A stretch of DNA of 64,000 nucleotides, taken from the NCBI RefSeq assembly GCF_003865095.1, contig NZ_BHYK01000005.1, positions 186,001 to 250,000 on the forward strand, given 5' to 3'. The notes beneath the pieces were generated by a model that saw only the letters and a list, made by a program, of their open reading frames with translations, was not told where the DNA came from and searched no databases. Positions 35,883 through 45,121 of this stretch are shown one piece after another. The DNA is from Clostridium tagluense. Its GTDB lineage: Bacteria > Bacillota > Clostridia > Clostridiales > Clostridiaceae. Every line of letters begins with the position of its first letter. The stretch's first letter is position 1. A program made the translations under genes and the position numbers.

Positions 35883-37289
35883 TTGAAAGTAGATTATCTA
35901 GTTGCTGAAATAGGTAGTACAACCACTTTGGTTACAGCCTTTAATGCCATCTATGATGCTAAAGGCCAGGTTGTTGTAGATATACCTTTTCAAGGTAAAA
36001 GCTGTACTACAGTTTTAGACGGTGATGTAACTATAGGACTCAAAACTGCAGTGAAAGATATAGAAAATCAAATTGGAGGATCACTTACCTGGGACAGGAT
36101 GCTGGCAACTTCAAGTGCAGCAGGTGGTCTTCGAATAACTGTTCATGGGCTAATGGAACAGATGACTGTTAAAGCTGCTAGAGAAGCTGCTCTGGGTGCT
36201 GGTGGCATTATAAAAATGGTTACTGCTGGTAAGATGAGAAAAAGTGATTTAAAGAGAATCCATGATATAAACCCCAACATGATAATGATTGCTGGGGGAA
36301 CAGATTATGGCGAAAGAGATACAGCTCTTTATAATGCAGAACTTATAAGTGCTGAAAAATTTAGCATTCCTATTGTATATTGTGGGAACATTGAAAATCA
36401 GCAAGAAATAAAAGATATATTTGAAGGACAAGAGCTTTATATAATTGATAACGTTTATCCAATGGTAGATACCTTAAATGTGGAACCGGCAAGAAAAATA
36501 ATACAAGAAGCCTTTGAAAAAAATATCGTAAAAGCACCTGGAATGAATAAAATAAAAGAAATGGTAAATGGAAGCATAATGCCAACTCCAGGAGCAGTTA
36601 TGGAAAGCTCAAAAGTTTTATATGATATAATAGGAGACATCGTAGTCTTTGATGTAGGAGGAGCTACCACGGATGTGCATTCTGTTACTGATGGAAGTAC
36701 TGTAGTTTTAGATATGCTAGTAAATCCTGAACCAAAGGCTAAAAGAACCGTAGAAGGGGATCTTGGAGTTTTTATTAACAGTAAAAATCTAATAGATTTA
36801 CTAGATACACGTGATTTAGGTGAATTTACTAAGCAGCACATAACTCAGCACATAAAACCCATTCCCACAGAAGAGGATGATATAAATGCAAGTAGCCTGC
36901 TAACTAAAAAAGCACTAGATGTTGCAATAAGTAGGCATGTAGGATTTATAAAAAGGAAATATGATGGGGAAAGCGGATTTGTGGCTTATGGTAAAGATTT
37001 ATCAGAAGTTAAATATATAATAGGCACCGGAGGCGCACTTACAAGACTACCAAAGGGAGAACCCATGCTCCTTGGAATAAGATATTTAAAGGATGAAGTT
37101 ACAATGCTACCTAAAAAAGGTGCTAAAGTGCTACTGGACAAAAACTATATTATGGCCTGCGCTGGAGTTTTAAGTAGAGAAAATAAAGAAGTTGCCAAAG
37201 CACTACTAATTCAAAGCTTAGGCATAACAGTGGACATGGAAATTGCTAAAAATAGTGATCCAGTTAGAAAAAGGAGTGTAAGCATATGA
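35883..37289 (+). CDS. MutL/GlmL-family protein associated with ornithine mutase
   Basis: The protein has 468 residues from TTG 35883 behind GGGAGG; an ATG at 35835 within oraE is unlikely. It shows ASKHA-fold nucleotide-binding motifs: LVAEIGSTTTLVTAF (phosphate 1), VVFDVGGATTDVHSV (phosphate 2) and IGTGGALTRLP (adenosine). It also has LATSSAAGGLRITVHG. Homologues sit beside glutamate mutase (MutL/GlmL) and other AdoCbl mutases and are thought to reactivate or chaperone them. Location right after oraE supports that role here. Its stop overlaps the orr start by four bases (ATGA). Confidence 0.88.
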   Translation: MKVDYLVAEIGSTTTLVTAFNAIYDAKGQVVVDIPFQGKSCTTVLDGDVTIGLKTAVKDIENQIGGSLTWDRMLATSSAAGGLRITVHGLMEQMTVKAAREAALGAGGIIKMVTAGKMRKSDLKRIHDINPNMIMIAGGTDYGERDTALYNAELISAEKFSIPIVYCGNIENQQEIKDIFEGQELYIIDNVYPMVDTLNVEPARKIIQEAFEKNIVKAPGMNKIKEMVNGSIMPTPGAVMESSKVLYDIIGDIVVFDVGGATTDVHSVTDGSTVVLDMLVNPEPKAKRTVEGDLGVFINSKNLIDLLDTRDLGEFTKQHITQHIKPIPTEEDDINASSLLTKKALDVAISRHVGFIKRKYDGESGFVAYGKDLSEVKYIIGTGGALTRLPKGEPMLLGIRYLKDEVTMLPKKGAKVLLDKNYIMACAGVLSRENKEVAKALLIQSLGITVDMEIAKNSDPVRKRSVSI

Positions 37290-38356
37290 AAAAAATTTAC
37301 CCTTGTGTGGACGTAGATTTAGGAAAAATAACACATAATGCAAAAACAATCACAGACATGTGTAACAAAGTGAATATAGAGGTTGCCGCGGTGACTAAAG
37401 TGTTTTGTGCTCAAAGTCCCATTACCGAAGCTATACTAAAGTCTGGAATTAAAGGTGTTGCGGACTCTAGAATCTCAAATTTGAAAAAATCAAAAGATTT
37501 AAATTGTGAAAAATTGATGATTAGAATTCCGATGATTAGCGAAGCTTATGAAATTGTTAGGTATAGTGATACAAGCTTAAATTCAGAGCTTGCTACAATT
37601 AGGGCCTTATCAGTAGCTGCAAAAGATTTAAATAAAATTCACAATATTATTCTAATGGTAGATATAGGGGATTTAAGAGAAGGTGTCTTAATCCAGGATG
37701 CAACTTCCACTGCGAGTGAAATATTAAAATTAGATAACATTAAATTAATTGGACTTGGCACCAATGTTACTTGCTATGGGGGAGTAATTCCTGATAGCGA
37801 AAACTTAGGCATATTAATAAAGTTAAAAGGGGATTTAGAAAAAAGTTTTAATATAAGTTTACCTTTAATTTCAGGAGGAAATTCTAGTAGCCTTCATATG
37901 GTTATTAATAATACTATGCCAAAAGAAATTACTCAGCTTAGAATTGGAGAATCAATACTTCTAGGCAGAGAAACTGCTTATGGAAAGCCCGTAGCTAATT
38001 GCTATGAAGACGCTTTTATTTTAAAGGGTGAGGTAGTTGAAATAAAGAATAAACCAACAATCCCAACAGGCAAAATAGGAGTAGACGCTTTTGGCAATAT
38101 TCCTCATTTTGAAGATCTAGGAATAAGAAAAAGAGCTATTATAGCAGTAGGAAGACAAGATATAAGGCTCGAAGGACTAGTTCCAGTGGACTCTGATATA
38201 ACTGTCTTTGGTGCAAGTAGTGATCATCTAATTATAGATATAACTGATTGTAAAAAAGAACTATCAGTGGGTGATGTAGTGGACTTTAATGTAGACTATG
38301 GTTGTTTGATGGCAGCAATGACTTCTCCCTATGTTGAAAAATATTACAATAATTAA
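37286..38356 (+). CDS. orr: Ornithine racemase (PLP)
   Basis: A 356-residue alanine-racemase-fold enzyme: YPCVDVDLGKITHNAKTI at the N-terminus, PLP lysine Lys38 in VAAVTKVFCA, LISGGNSSSLHMV (phosphate-binding), and RIGESILLGRETAYG. It supplies D-ornithine from L-ornithine for the aminomutase. Translation is coupled to the MutL-like gene by an ATGA overlap. A 53-base gap with AGGAGG precedes the first ord. Confidence 0.92.
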   Translation: MKKIYPCVDVDLGKITHNAKTITDMCNKVNIEVAAVTKVFCAQSPITEAILKSGIKGVADSRISNLKKSKDLNCEKLMIRIPMISEAYEIVRYSDTSLNSELATIRALSVAAKDLNKIHNIILMVDIGDLREGVLIQDATSTASEILKLDNIKLIGLGTNVTCYGGVIPDSENLGILIKLKGDLEKSFNISLPLISGGNSSSLHMVINNTMPKEITQLRIGESILLGRETAYGKPVANCYEDAFILKGEVVEIKNKPTIPTGKIGVDAFGNIPHFEDLGIRKRAIIAVGRQDIRLEGLVPVDSDITVFGASSDHLIIDITDCKKELSVGDVVDFNVDYGCLMAAMTSPYVEKYYNN

Positions 38357-38409
38357 AACTAAATTTAAAAGGTATAACTAGAATATTAAATTTTGAGGAG
38401 GAAAATATT

Positions 38410-39465
38410 ATGAAAAACAAGATAAGAGTGGTAGTTTGGGGACTAGGCGTTATGGGTAGCGGTATCGCTAAAATGGTTCTGAGTAAAGCAGGATTTACTA
38501 TCGTAGGTGCTATTGATATGGATCCTAGTAAAGTTTCTAAAAAGCTTTATGAAGTCTTAGGAGTAGATGCCAGTGAAGATAATTCCTGTATAGTTACAAA
38601 AAATGCTGAAGATGTAATAAAAAAAGGTTATGCAGATGTTTGCCTTATGGCTACAGCTTCCTTTACAAAAGTGGTATTTCCATTAATAAAAATGGCAGCA
38701 GAAGCTGGCATGGATATCGTAACAACAGCTGAAGAAATGTCCTACCCAAGAGCACTAGACCCAGAATTGTCAAATGAAATGGATAGAATTGCTAAAGAAA
38801 ATAAGATTTCCATATTAGGAACTGGAGTAAATCCTGGATTTATTATGGATTTAGTTGCAATAATGCTTACAGGAGTTTCGGATACCGTTGATAGCATAAA
38901 TGCTACTAGAGTTAATGACCTAGCTTGCTTTGGAAAAGCTGTTATGGTTGAGCAAGGTATTGGGCTCAAACCAGAGGCATTTATGCAAGGAGTTAAAGAC
39001 AATACAATAGATGGACATGTTGGATTTTTACAATCTTTTGGAATGTTTGAAGAAGCATTTAATATTAAGCTAAATAATATTAGACAAGAAAAATCACCAA
39101 TTCTTACAACTATTTCACGAAACACAGATATTGTTTCCGTAGAGGCTGGTGATGTTGCTGGATGTAAACAAATGGGATATGCAAATTTAGGAGATAAATT
39201 GTTTATAACCATGGAACATCCTCAACAGATCAAACCAGAAATGGAGAATATTGATACTGGAGATTATATAACAATTAAAGGAGTTCCAAACTTAAACCTT
39301 CAAATAAAACCAGAAATACCAGGAGGAATTGCTACAATAGCTATATGTGTTAATATGATTCCACTTGTAATGAATTCAGAGCCAGGCCTTAAAACAATGT
39401 TGGATTTACCGGTTCCAAGAGCTATTATAGGAGATGTTAGGGATTTAATAAAGGTAAGAAAATAA
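38410..39465 (+). CDS. ord: 2,4-Diaminopentanoate dehydrogenase, copy 1
   Basis: A 351-residue Rossmann oxidoreductase: VVWGLGVMGSGIAKMVL (dinucleotide binding), TTAEEMSYPRALDPELSNE, GTGVNPGFIMDLV and PEIPGGIATIAICVNMIP. This dihydrodipicolinate-reductase-like family oxidises 2,4-diaminopentanoate to 2-amino-4-ketopentanoate with NAD(P). GAGGAGG precedes the ATG. It is followed after only two bases by a clear paralogue; which of the two carries the main flux cannot be told. Confidence 0.9.
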   Translation: MKNKIRVVVWGLGVMGSGIAKMVLSKAGFTIVGAIDMDPSKVSKKLYEVLGVDASEDNSCIVTKNAEDVIKKGYADVCLMATASFTKVVFPLIKMAAEAGMDIVTTAEEMSYPRALDPELSNEMDRIAKENKISILGTGVNPGFIMDLVAIMLTGVSDTVDSINATRVNDLACFGKAVMVEQGIGLKPEAFMQGVKDNTIDGHVGFLQSFGMFEEAFNIKLNNIRQEKSPILTTISRNTDIVSVEAGDVAGCKQMGYANLGDKLFITMEHPQQIKPEMENIDTGDYITIKGVPNLNLQIKPEIPGGIATIAICVNMIPLVMNSEPGLKTMLDLPVPRAIIGDVRDLIKVRK

Positions 39466-39467
39466 TA

Positions 39468-40514
39468 ATGGAAAACATAAAAGTTATCATATGGGGACTT
39501 GGTGAAATGGGAACCGGTATTGGTAAAATGATACTTACTAAAGTGGGTATTGAAATTGTAGGTGCCTTAGATAAGGCGCCTTCAAAATTAGGGAAAGATT
39601 TAGGACAAATTTTAAACGTTGACAATATGGGGATAATTGTTAGCGATGATGCAGAGACACTAATTAAAGAAACAAAGGCAGACATAGTTATTCTTACAAC
39701 TAATTCTTTTGTGAAAAGCGTATATCCAGCAATAAAAACCATAACGGAAAATGGTAAAAATTGTATTACAATTGCAGAAGAAATGACTTATCCTTTTGCT
39801 GTGGAAAAAGAATTATCTAAGGAAATGGATAGAATTGCAAAAGAAAATAATGTAACAATTTTAGGGACAGGTGTTAATCCAGGATTTGTTTTAGATACAT
39901 TAATTATTACATTATCTTCTAGCTGTAGAAATGTAGCATCTATAAGAGCAGAAAGAATAAACGATTTATCTCCATATGGGCCAACTATAATGAGAACTCA
40001 AGGTGTGGGCTTAACTATAGAAGAATTTGAAGCTGGCATTGAAAATGGCTCCATAGTTGGTCACATAGGCTTTGCACAATCTATTCCAATGATTTCAAAA
40101 GCCTTAGGCCTTGAGTATGATGAGATAACTCAAACTCTCGAACCAATAGTATCAAATACTCATAGAGAAACTCCCTGTGTTAAAGTTAAGCCAGGTATGG
40201 TAGCTGGGTGTGAGCATAGAGCTGTAGCTACAAAAAACGGGAAACAAATTATAACACTAGAACATCTACTACAAATACATCCAGAATGTGAAGCAGTGGA
40301 AACTGGCGATTATATATATATAAAAGGAGATTCAGATCTTCATTTATCAATAAAACCTGAAACACCTGGTGGAATAGGAACTATAGCTATAGCTGTAAAC
40401 ATGATTCCACAAGTTATTGCTAGCAGGGCAGGACTTAAAACAATGATGGATTTGCCAATTCCTCATAATATAGAAAATAGTTTCGCAGAGCAAGTTAATT
40501 ATTACAAAGGATAA
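39468..40514 (+). CDS. 2,4-Diaminopentanoate dehydrogenase-like, copy 2
   Basis: A 348-residue paralogue of the preceding gene. Shared blocks include IWGLGEMGTGIGKMIL, IAEEMTYPFAVEKELSKEMD, GTGVNPGFVLDTLI and PETPGGIGTIAIAVNMIP. Divergence is scattered over the whole length, with no frameshift, so it is an old duplication under constraint rather than a decaying copy. It starts two bases after copy 1 stops and its only ribosome site lies within that coding end. It may be a second subunit, a cofactor or stereo-variant, or act on a neighbouring intermediate. Confidence 0.85.
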   Translation: MENIKVIIWGLGEMGTGIGKMILTKVGIEIVGALDKAPSKLGKDLGQILNVDNMGIIVSDDAETLIKETKADIVILTTNSFVKSVYPAIKTITENGKNCITIAEEMTYPFAVEKELSKEMDRIAKENNVTILGTGVNPGFVLDTLIITLSSSCRNVASIRAERINDLSPYGPTIMRTQGVGLTIEEFEAGIENGSIVGHIGFAQSIPMISKALGLEYDEITQTLEPIVSNTHRETPCVKVKPGMVAGCEHRAVATKNGKQIITLEHLLQIHPECEAVETGDYIYIKGDSDLHLSIKPETPGGIGTIAIAVNMIPQVIASRAGLKTMMDLPIPHNIENSFAEQVNYYKG

Positions 40515-40537
40515 TTTAGGGGGATGTTCATAAATTA

Positions 40538-40564
40538 TTGTCATATGTATCATATGAATGACAA
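40538..40564. repeat. Inverted repeat after the ornithine operon
   Basis: TTGTCAT...ATGACAA arms with an inner CATATG-type pairing, 24 bases past the last ord stop. No T-run; possibly 3-prime end protection. Confidence 0.35.
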
Positions 40565-40651
40565 CTAAAGATGAGGTTCTAGTAAGCCTAAAATTCTCAA
40601 GGGGTTAGGTTTTATGCAGAAAAATAACTTACTACCTCAAAGATAGGATAA

Positions 40652-40702
40652 GAAAAAAGATACAGGAACTGATATTATTTTCAGTTTCTGTGTCTTTTTT
40701 TA
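40652..40702. terminator. Terminator between ornithine operon and deacetylase
   Basis: AAAAGATACAGGAACTGA and TCAGTTTCTGTGTCTTTT pair, with A and T runs outside both arms. It can therefore end the plus-strand ornithine operon and the convergent minus-strand gene, which stops at 40705. Confidence 0.8.
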
Positions 40703-40704
40703 AT

Positions 40705-41571
40705 CTATCTGTAAGCTTTAATATTTAGCATATCAGAAATAGTTTTGATTTTATATCCTTTAGCTTCAAGTTTTTCAATAATTTGCGGCAATGCTTCAGT
40801 AGTTGCAATTTTATTATAATTACTATGCATAAGTATTATTTCACCAGGACGAACATTATTAATTACAGTATCAATAATATGATTTTTTTCCATTTGAGAC
40901 CAATCAAAGGTATCTAGTGACCATATAGCCATTTTATAATTATTTGTCCTAAAAACATTGATAACTTTATTATCTATAGCACCATAAGGTGGCCTAACTA
41001 TCAATGGATTTTTACCTATAAGCGTATACAATATATTATCAGTAGACTTAAGTTCTTTAGTAACTCCCTGTTCACTAAGCTTAGTTAAATCAGCGTGGGT
41101 ATAAGAATGATTTAAAATCAAATGTCCTTCATTGAAAGCTCTTTTTACAACATTAGGATTAGCTTTAGCACCTTCACCTATGAAGAAAAAATTAGCTTTT
41201 ATATTATACTTTTTTAATATATCAAGTACTTTGGGAGTTATATTTGAATCAGGACCATCATCAAAGGATAAGGATACAATTTTTTCTTTTGTTGGTCCAT
41301 TTAAAAATATTACATCAGGGTTATCCTTTGCAAATTTAACTATATTATTTTTCCACTTTATATTACTTGCAAGTTGTTTTTCAGTAAATTTATCTGATGT
41401 GCCTAATGGATATAATATTGGGTTGTCTTTATTATAGGACGTGGTATATGTATTTGTTCTACCCGTAGCTAAAGCATTATTTGATTTGAAGAAATTAGCG
41501 AGTATTAAAGAATTTATTAAAGTCATCAATAATAATATGAAAATTAAAAAATTGGGTTTTTTAGTAAACAT
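40705..41571 (-). CDS. Membrane-anchored polysaccharide deacetylase
   Basis: A 288-residue NodB-fold protein with one N-terminal transmembrane segment (about 8-28). Catalytic motifs are IVSLSFDDGPDSNITPKVL (metal-binding DD), HSYTHADL (H-x3-H), RPPYGAIDNKV and FDWSQ, and LMHSNYNKIATTEALPQII. All are intact. Family members remove N-acetyl groups from peptidoglycan, chitin oligomers or similar; the target is probably wall glycan. AGGAGGAG precedes the ATG at 41571. It stands alone. Confidence 0.92.
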   Translation of the reverse strand: MFTKKPNFLIFILLLMTLINSLILANFFKSNNALATGRTNTYTTSYNKDNPILYPLGTSDKFTEKQLASNIKWKNNIVKFAKDNPDVIFLNGPTKEKIVSLSFDDGPDSNITPKVLDILKKYNIKANFFFIGEGAKANPNVVKRAFNEGHLILNHSYTHADLTKLSEQGVTKELKSTDNILYTLIGKNPLIVRPPYGAIDNKVINVFRTNNYKMAIWSLDTFDWSQMEKNHIIDTVINNVRPGEIILMHSNYNKIATTEALPQIIEKLEAKGYKIKTISDMLNIKAYR

Positions 41572-41736
41572 AATAATCTCCTCCTTGGCTTATTTTACCC
41601 TATAGTAATTTATAAAATTCTTGATTTGTGGATAAGTTTACGATTTTTCAAATTAAATATACCTTAAAGAGATACATCATATATTCCATTTTATAATAAT
41701 CAAATTTTAAAATTCATATACATTAAGAAAAAATAG

Positions 41737-41765
41737 TTGAAACAAAAATTAAATTGTTATATAAT
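41737..41765 (+). promoter_or_regulatory. SigA-type promoter of the serine hydrolase gene
   Basis: TTGAAA, 17 bases, TATAAT: a near-consensus SigA promoter. The leader to ATG 41917 would be about 145 bases, and nothing structured was recognised in it. The rest of 41572-41916 is featureless AT-rich sequence. Confidence 0.7.
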
Positions 41766-41916
41766 GAAAATATTCAATATTATTGCAAAATATACATATA
41801 ATTATAAGTAAGTGTATTTACATTCATTAATCAACAAATCAAGTAAATTCAATACTTTATATGATATTTTATACGAAAAAAGCAATTTTAAAGTTTTAAA
41901 AATGGGGGGATTAGAT

Positions 41917-43359
41917 ATGTTAAAGGTGAAAAATTACAGGTTGAAAGGATTTAAATTTATAACATTGATTTTTACTATTTGTTTTTTTGTATTTAGCAAT
42001 AGGGTTTTTGCATTTGATTCTGTAAATAAAGATCCACAGAAAAATATAAGTATTAAGATTGATGAATACATGAATGAGCAAGTAAAACAAGGAAGGTTTA
42101 GTGGTTCAGTTTTAGTAGCTCAGAAGGGAAAAATTTTAATAAGTAAAGGATATGGTACTGCAAATTATGAACTTAATGTTCCTAATACACCAAAAACCAT
42201 ATTTCGAATAGGTTCGATTACAAAGCAGTTTACGGCACTTGCAATACTTCAGCTTCAAGAACAAGGAAAAATAAAAGTTGAGGATACTATAAATAAATAC
42301 ATACCTGATTATCCACAAGGTGATAAAATAACTATTCACCAGTTACTTACACATACATCAGGAATATTTAATTATACACAAATGCTTGATTTTAAGATTA
42401 AATGCAGATTGCATTATTCTCCTGAGGAATTAGTTGCAACTTTTAAAGATAAGTCTTCAAATTTTGAACCGGGTAAAAAATTTTTATATAATAATTCAGG
42501 GTATATATTATTAGGATATATAATTGAAAAAATTTCCGGAAAATCTTATGAAGATTATATAAATGAAAACATATTTAAAAAAGCTGGCTTAAGTAATTCA
42601 GGTTATGATCATTCGGAAAAGGTTATACCAAATAGAGCCATGGGATATGGCGTTGCTTCATCAGCAATTGTTAATTGTGATTTTATAGATACATCTTTTC
42701 CATATGCTGCAGGTTCATTGTATTCTACAGTTGAAGATTTATATAAATGGGATAAGATGCTTTTAAATGCAAAAATCATAAGTAAAAGTTCATGGGATAA
42801 AATGACTCATTCCTATGTGAACGTTGGAGATATGGGTACTAATACAAGCTATGGATATGGACTCTTTGTTGGAGATACGCAAATAGGAGATGTAAAGAAA
42901 AACACTATTTCTCATGGGGGTAACGTAAATGGGTTTGCAGCATACAATTGTATGTATACAAGTGATGATGTTCAGATTATTATATTAAGTAATCTAGAAT
43001 TTGCAAGTCCAATGGATTTAAATAATGATTTATCAAAAATTATTTTTAATCAGAAATTAGATGTGCCTAAAGCGATGATAGTAGATCCGAAAATTTATGA
43101 TAACTATACTGGAGAATATAAAATAGAATCTATTGGTGAAAGTATAAGTATTGTTAAAGAGAATAATAGTATTTTCGCTAATTTTGGAGGAACTGATAAA
43201 TGTGAAATATACCAAACATATGAATCTAATGATAAGTCAATATATTTATGTAAATTTCTTCCTTATAAGCTTATATTCTGTAAAGATTCTAATGGTAAAG
43301 TTATTAAAATCGACATTATACTTGGAGGGGAAAGTTATAGCGGTAATAAAGTGAAGTGA
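41917..43359 (+). CDS. Exported serine hydrolase, beta-lactamase/PBP4* family
   Basis: The protein has 480 residues from ATG 41917 behind GGGGGG; upstream in-frame ATGs lack ribosome sites. A signal peptide (about 10-33, hydrophobic, ending near NRVFAF) leads to a class C beta-lactamase-like domain: SxxK in FRIGSITKQFTAL, YxN in FLYNNSGYILLGYI, and HGG in ISHGGNVNGFAA. All three catalytic motifs are present. A C-terminal domain of about 90 residues follows (YTGEYKIESIGESIS), as in lipocalin-like tails of esterase or D-peptidase members. Probable D-peptidase or esterase; true beta-lactamase activity is unlikely. Confidence 0.88.
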   Translation: MLKVKNYRLKGFKFITLIFTICFFVFSNRVFAFDSVNKDPQKNISIKIDEYMNEQVKQGRFSGSVLVAQKGKILISKGYGTANYELNVPNTPKTIFRIGSITKQFTALAILQLQEQGKIKVEDTINKYIPDYPQGDKITIHQLLTHTSGIFNYTQMLDFKIKCRLHYSPEELVATFKDKSSNFEPGKKFLYNNSGYILLGYIIEKISGKSYEDYINENIFKKAGLSNSGYDHSEKVIPNRAMGYGVASSAIVNCDFIDTSFPYAAGSLYSTVEDLYKWDKMLLNAKIISKSSWDKMTHSYVNVGDMGTNTSYGYGLFVGDTQIGDVKKNTISHGGNVNGFAAYNCMYTSDDVQIIILSNLEFASPMDLNNDLSKIIFNQKLDVPKAMIVDPKIYDNYTGEYKIESIGESISIVKENNSIFANFGGTDKCEIYQTYESNDKSIYLCKFLPYKLIFCKDSNGKVIKIDIILGGESYSGNKVK

Positions 43360-43473
43360 TTATATCATATATTAAAAAGATTAAGTAAGAAAAATACCAA
43401 TGTCTTTTATATGGACAATTAACCGAACGGTTCTTAACTTCTTCATGTTTCAATGGAAAAAAATTAGTGAGAT

Positions 43474-43506
43474 AAACTCTTTGGCTACGGTCAAAGGGTT
43501 TTTTTC
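43474..43506 (+). terminator. Terminator after the serine hydrolase gene
   Basis: AACTCTTTG and CAAAGGGTT arms (with a G-U pair) around GCTACGGT, followed by a run of six or more T. Confidence 0.75.
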
Positions 43507-43728
43507 ATATCAATACCATTTGTAATAATACATAGAATTTTAGAAATAAAAAAGCGCAATTACTTAGGAATTAAAACAACAACGGGAGTCATATTCTACA
43601 GTATTTTCATAGAAAACTGCTACAATTATTTTTAAAAAATGTCCGTATGGGTTGTAATATTAAGTAAAATGGAGAAAAACTAAGCTGATTTAATATAATT
43701 ATTTATTCTGGGGTTATATGAGCTTATA

Positions 43729-43737
43729 TGATATAAT
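43729..43737 (+). promoter_or_regulatory. Extended -10 promoter for the opine-dehydrogenase-like gene
   Basis: TGATATAAT matches TGnTATAAT 120 bases upstream of the ATG; no -35 hexamer stands out. Confidence 0.4.
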
Positions 43738-43857
43738 AGTGGAATAGTATCAATAATAACTATGAAAAATATTTTAAGATTTTTTGTATCAATTAGGTGC
43801 AATCTAATAGATTAGATGAAAATACAAAATAATAAATAGAATTTAGGGGGAGAAAAT

Positions 43858-44976
43858 ATGAATATATGTATATTAGGTGGTGGAAATTTAGGTACACTTG
43901 TAATGGGAGATATCGGACGAAGAAAAGATATTTCTGTCCGATTATTGACTTCAAGACCAGATGATTGGAACCATATAATTGAGGTTTGTGATAATGATGG
44001 AATATTTAAATATTCAGGAAGGGTGGATATAATATCAAGTAATCCAGAGGAGGTAATCAGCGATGCGGACATCATTATATCCACGCTTCCATCTTATATG
44101 TTTAATAGAACCATGCAGAAAATAAAGCCTTTTCTTAAAGCAGGAGTGTGGATTGGCATGATGCCAGGTAATGGTGGCAGCGAATGCTATTGCAAGGAAC
44201 TTATTGAAAGTGGTTGCACACTGTTTGGATTTCAAAGAGTTTACGGTATAGCTAGAATAAAAGAGTACGGAAAATCTGTGTATGATTTGGGTAAGAAAAA
44301 AGAACTTTTTATAGGAGCTATTCCATCTTGCAATACAACAGACGTATGTAAGGTAATAGAGGATTTATTTAATGTGAAGTGTAATCCGCTAGCAAATTAT
44401 CTTCATGTTGCACTTACACCAGCTAATCCAATCCTTCATACTGCAAGACTTTATGAAATGTTTCACAATTATAGTGAAGGGGTTTATTGGGAAAAAATGA
44501 TTAGTTTCTATACTGAATGGACAGACGAGACTTCAACAATTCTACTTGCTTGTGATGAAGAGGTACAAACACTGTGCCGTAGATTAGCTACAGTTGATTT
44601 GAAAAGAGTTGGTTTTGTAAAAGAGTATTTTGGAGCAGAAACACCCCATCAGATGACTGCTAAAATCAGCAATATGATTTCTCTTAAAAACATCCAATCA
44701 CCAATGATAGTAACTGAGGAGGGGTATATTCCAGATTTTAAGTCAAGATACTTTATGGAGGATTTCCCATTTGGACTATGTATTATTAAGAGCTTTTCTG
44801 AAATAGTTGGAGTTGAAATTCCATTAATTGATAAAATTCTTATGTGGTTTGAGAAGGTTACTGGGGTTGAATATTATGTGGATGGTAAATTCGAAGGAAA
44901 AGATTTAAAAAATCTTCCACTACCACAAAATTTCGGAATAAATTCACCAGAAGATATTATTGCATATTATAGATAA
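43858..44976 (+). CDS. NAD/NADP octopine/nopaline (opine) dehydrogenase-family protein
   Basis: A 372-residue two-domain dehydrogenase. The Rossmann N-terminus is NICILGGGNLGTLVMGDIGR, followed by DADIIISTLPSYMFNR, and IGMMPGNGGSECYCKEL. The C-terminal domain (about 185-340) includes LANYLHVALTPANPILHTAR with a likely catalytic histidine, as in octopine and other opine dehydrogenases. These enzymes reductively condense an amino acid with a keto acid, or oxidise the product. No nicotianamine-synthase-like partner or transporter adjoins it, so substrate is unknown. AGGGGGAG precedes the ATG. Flanked by strong terminators. Confidence 0.8.
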   Translation: MNICILGGGNLGTLVMGDIGRRKDISVRLLTSRPDDWNHIIEVCDNDGIFKYSGRVDIISSNPEEVISDADIIISTLPSYMFNRTMQKIKPFLKAGVWIGMMPGNGGSECYCKELIESGCTLFGFQRVYGIARIKEYGKSVYDLGKKKELFIGAIPSCNTTDVCKVIEDLFNVKCNPLANYLHVALTPANPILHTARLYEMFHNYSEGVYWEKMISFYTEWTDETSTILLACDEEVQTLCRRLATVDLKRVGFVKEYFGAETPHQMTAKISNMISLKNIQSPMIVTEEGYIPDFKSRYFMEDFPFGLCIIKSFSEIVGVEIPLIDKILMWFEKVTGVEYYVDGKFEGKDLKNLPLPQNFGINSPEDIIAYYR

Positions 44977-44982
44977 AGTAGT

Positions 44983-45016
44983 GCCCCCACGTGGCAAGTG
45001 GCATGTGGGGGCTTTT
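44983..45016 (+). terminator. Strong terminator after the opine-dehydrogenase-like gene
   Basis: GCCCCCAC...GTG and CATGTGGGGGC form a GC-rich stem followed by TTTT, starting 7 bases after the stop codon. Confidence 0.9.
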
Positions 45017-45079
45017 AAGTAGAAATTCAAGTTAGTATAGAATTAGCGATGGTATTTTATATAATTAAAAGTAGTTAAG

Positions 45080-45121
45080 GAGTCCTTGGAAGTTATCTTC
45101 CGGGGACTTTCACTTTTTTTT
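45080..45121 (+). terminator. Second terminator-like hairpin
   Basis: AGTCCTTGGAAG and CTTCCGGGGACT (two T-G wobbles) with a TTAT loop, then TTTCAC and eight T. No gene lies between it and the preceding terminator, so it probably marks the end of a lost gene. Confidence 0.7.

Larger units (their letters stand above)
43360..43857. other. Intergenic stretch before the opine-dehydrogenase-like gene
   Basis: Nearly 500 bases with one terminator (43474-43506) and an extended -10 element (43729-43737). No ORF with a ribosome site, riboswitch or repeat was recognised in the remainder. Confidence 0.45.

Noticed and set aside
37757-37780. TGGCAC ... TTGC inside orr resembling a sigma-54 promoter
   Set aside because: The spacing between the two boxes is nine bases rather than five, and it lies within coding sequence.
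38742-39212. 156-codon minus-strand frame inside ord
   Set aside because: Shadow of the conserved dehydrogenase on the other strand; no independent support.
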